From the NCBI GenBank assembly GCA_013112585.1, contig JABFGH010000007.1, forward strand, positions 62,001-126,000: DNA of 64,000 bases, in the 5' to 3' direction. Origin of the DNA: Ignavibacteriota bacterium (GTDB lineage: Bacteria; Bacteroidota; Ignavibacteria; Ignavibacteriales; Melioribacteraceae). Below the pieces are notes generated by a model. The model was not told the DNA's origin. It searched no databases and saw only the letters and a program-made list of their open reading frames with translations. Positions 62,100 to 64,000 of this stretch are shown one piece after another (position 1 is the first letter of the stretch; every line of letters begins with the position of its first letter). A program made the position numbers and the translations under genes.

Positions 62100-64000
62100 T
62101 TAATATACATCTATTATCTCCACGCTGCCCTTAACCAAACCTAATTTGTTAACTGCTTGATCATGAAATTTTTCAGATGCTATTTCCCATGATTCATAAA
62201 AATCCCTCTGCGAAGTTGTTTCAATAGGAATCCAGACTTCTTCTTTTCCGGTAACATTTTTTCTTATAAAATATTTTTTATCGTTATTGGTAATTAAACT
62301 TGAGTGCTGGGGCGGAAGACCGGTGTTTACTAGTAAATTTACATGACTTACCCCATCCGGTTCTTTGAAATCAACAAAGGCGGTTTGTATTCCAACGCTT
62401 TCCAGCAGCGAGCTTAAACTAACACTCAAATCATCGCAATCGCCGCCTTTAATTTTCATTGTTTCACTCGGGAACTGTACTCTTTCAACTGAAGCACGAG
62501 GGTCTGAAACATAGATCATATTTTTTGAAAACTCGTTAAAGAGAATTTTAATTTTTTCAAAATTTGATAAAAGTGACGGTACTTTAATCAGGCTATCTTT
62601 TTTTTCACTTAAAATATCCTTTGCCAGGTAATGTGAAAACTCAATATCATTTTGAACAAAGTATCTTAAATTAATTACTTTACCATCCCATGCGTTATGG
62701 TCATTAATTAATACAGGCTTTTGAATTTCATCATCGGGATTGCTGCTTTCGGTAGTTAAGTAAAAATTTGCTTCACCAATTTCGCGCTTGCCTATTTTTT
62801 CCGATTTGCTGTGAATGATTGTAAAAAACGGAATTACTGCAGAGTCTTTACCGGCTATATGAATTGTTGGCGAATAAATTATGTCATCATTAATTAACGG
62901 AACATAGCTTGACGGCTTTACTGCAATTTTTTTGTCGGATAAGTTTATAACCTTCGCAATAGCAAATGGTTTGTTTATATATTCATCTGCAAGTGTTGGA
63001 AATATTTCACCATTAATTTGTATGTCGGTAAATCTAACAAGTTTTTCCGGATTGAATGACAAAGCAAAATTAACCGAGGCAAAATATTTACTTCCGCTGT
63101 ATTGGTTGTTAAATAAATTATTTACACCGGTTTCTAAAAAATCGTTCAGCGGTTTTGCGCTGGTTCTATCGGTAAAATATTGAATGCCGGAAATTGTAAA
63201 ACTGAGAAAATCAGTAGAGTAATTTAATGACGGCAGAATACCGGCAATAAAAGGAGTTTGATATTTATCATGAAAGGCTGCTATTCCGAATGAAAAATTT
63301 CCACCTCCTAAATCAAGTAAACTATTTATTCCCAAAATAAATGATGCATCAGTTTCAATCCGGGCGGTTAATGCTAATTCATTATAAGGCAAATACTCAA
63401 CTCCGAATACAGCCTTTTTATCGGTGCGCATTTTATAATTTTCATTGCTTGAATTTGATGGGCTTTCATTGAGTATAATTAAATTTACTGAGGATAGTGA
63501 AGCACTAAAATTTTCGTTGAAAGAATAATTCATTCCAAAGTCACCGCGCCAATAATTTGAGTTTGTTTCTAAAACCTTGGTTGTAATTATATTCTGAGAA
63601 TCTATTGAGAAGAAAGGGTCAAGTTCTTCTTCATTAAATGATTGTTTAAAATAACGCAGATTAAAGCCGGTTGAAAATTGCGGAGATATCTTTAATGAAT
63701 ATCCGAAGCCAAAAATTTCTTCAAAATTAATTTCTGTTTCAAGTTTTACTTCGCTGGAATCTGCTGTTATTATTGATGTTCCGGTATTTAGAATAAATTC
63801 TTTTTGAATACCCGGTGTAAATCGTGCATATAAATTATGATTTTCAATCTGCTTTGAAATACCAATTAAGTAGATATTTGAACTGAAGGTGCTTACTAAT
63901 TCACCGCCGTAGGTGAATGATAATTCCCAATTTTTATTTTGAGTGTAGTTCTGCGGGTTCCATTCAAAACTGTTTAAACGAAATTTACTGTTACCGGAAT
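62100..64000 (-). CDS. Outer-membrane beta-barrel/transglutaminase-like protein, 5' end cut by window edge
   Basis: The frame stays open to base 64000 in the same phase, so at least 633 residues exist and the start is outside. The visible N-terminal part is alternating beta strands like an outer-membrane barrel (NYWRGDFGMNYSFNEN, NELALTARIETDASF). After ~380 residues comes a transglutaminase-like fold: KGGDCDDLSVSLSSLL with the nucleophile Cys, then SHVNLLVN with the His and a late Asp/Glu-rich region. Such fusions occur in Ignavibacteria envelopes. The function is unknown. Confidence 0.65.
   Translation of the reverse strand, partial: SGNSKFRLNSFEWNPQNYTQNKNWELSFTYGGELVSTFSSNIYLIGISKQIENHNLYARFTPGIQKEFILNTGTSIITADSSEVKLETEINFEEIFGFGYSLKISPQFSTGFNLRYFKQSFNEEELDPFFSIDSQNIITTKVLETNSNYWRGDFGMNYSFNENFSASLSSVNLIILNESPSNSSNENYKMRTDKKAVFGVEYLPYNELALTARIETDASFILGINSLLDLGGGNFSFGIAAFHDKYQTPFIAGILPSLNYSTDFLSFTISGIQYFTDRTSAKPLNDFLETGVNNLFNNQYSGSKYFASVNFALSFNPEKLVRFTDIQINGEIFPTLADEYINKPFAIAKVINLSDKKIAVKPSSYVPLINDDIIYSPTIHIAGKDSAVIPFFTIIHSKSEKIGKREIGEANFYLTTESSNPDDEIQKPVLINDHNAWDGKVINLRYFVQNDIEFSHYLAKDILSEKKDSLIKVPSLLSNFEKIKILFNEFSKNMIYVSDPRASVERVQFPSETMKIKGGDCDDLSVSLSSLLESVGIQTAFVDFKEPDGVSHVNLLVNTGLPPQHSSLITNNDKKYFIRKNVTGKEEVWIPIETTSQRDFYESWEIASEKFHDQAVNKLGLVKGSVEIIDVY

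Overview
This window is AT-rich chromosomal DNA from a Bacteroidota/Ignavibacteriota-type bacterium, most likely an Ignavibacteria or Melioribacter relative. The signs are extracellular proteins ending in NYPNPFNP-type type IX secretion (T9SS) sorting domains, a PorV/PorQ-like outer-membrane protein, a TonB-dependent receptor with a carboxypeptidase-like N-terminal domain, weak Shine-Dalgarno sites and frequent TTG starts. The assignment is inference from protein style; no rRNA is present.

Layout. 1-3619 (minus): an edge-truncated small secreted protein, a PG_1098-type SAM methyltransferase and a TPR sensor histidine kinase. 3854-9286 (plus): a six-gene sugar-oxidation operon (UxuA-family dehydratase, mutarotase-like protein, SMP-30 lactonase, two SDR dehydrogenases, FAH-family hydrolase). 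9317-12746: a TPR protein and a GH78-like glycosidase, divergent from a GntR/UTRA regulator. A near-identical 22-bp palindromic site lies in front of both the operon and the gntR/GH78 divergent promoter, so they look like one regulon. 12805-15898: sugar ABC importer (binding protein plus two permeases). 15928-29301: TonB receptor, T9SS-sorted partner, PorV-like protein, three related secreted proteins and an exported GH38 alpha-mannosidase. 29326-38227: DUF4185-like propeller protein, (alpha/alpha)6-type glycosidase, esterase, ROK sugar kinase, mannose-6-phosphate isomerase with an unusual N-terminal extension, the ABC ATPase, and a GDSL hydrolase. 38280-42039: a cytoplasmic GH38 and a UroD/MtaA-like protein. 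The whole 3.8-41 kb block reads as one glycan-utilisation locus: capture and cutting outside, TonB and ABC import, then intracellular cleavage and both oxidative and phosphorylative sugar catabolism.

42.2-50.3 kb is an accessory island beginning beside a tRNA-Lys. It holds the mobile mystery protein A/B pair (HTH + Fic), two different uracil-DNA-glycosylase-like proteins, a reverse-oriented hypothetical gene, three copies of a structured ~125-170 bp repeat around single genes, a tight three-gene operon (GIY-YIG protein, PD-(D/E)XK nuclease, UDG-like protein) and a decayed DUF2971-like gene. The three-gene operon is my best candidate for an undescribed defence system.

50.3-64 kb is more ordinary: a CPA2 antiporter, a cobalamin/heme-type binding lipoprotein, three glycosyltransferases, a WD40-like lipoprotein, a class B acid phosphatase-like protein, a restriction-modification pair whose endonuclease matches NgoMIV (predicted GCCGGC), a FecR-like protein, and an edge-truncated outer-membrane barrel/transglutaminase-like fusion.
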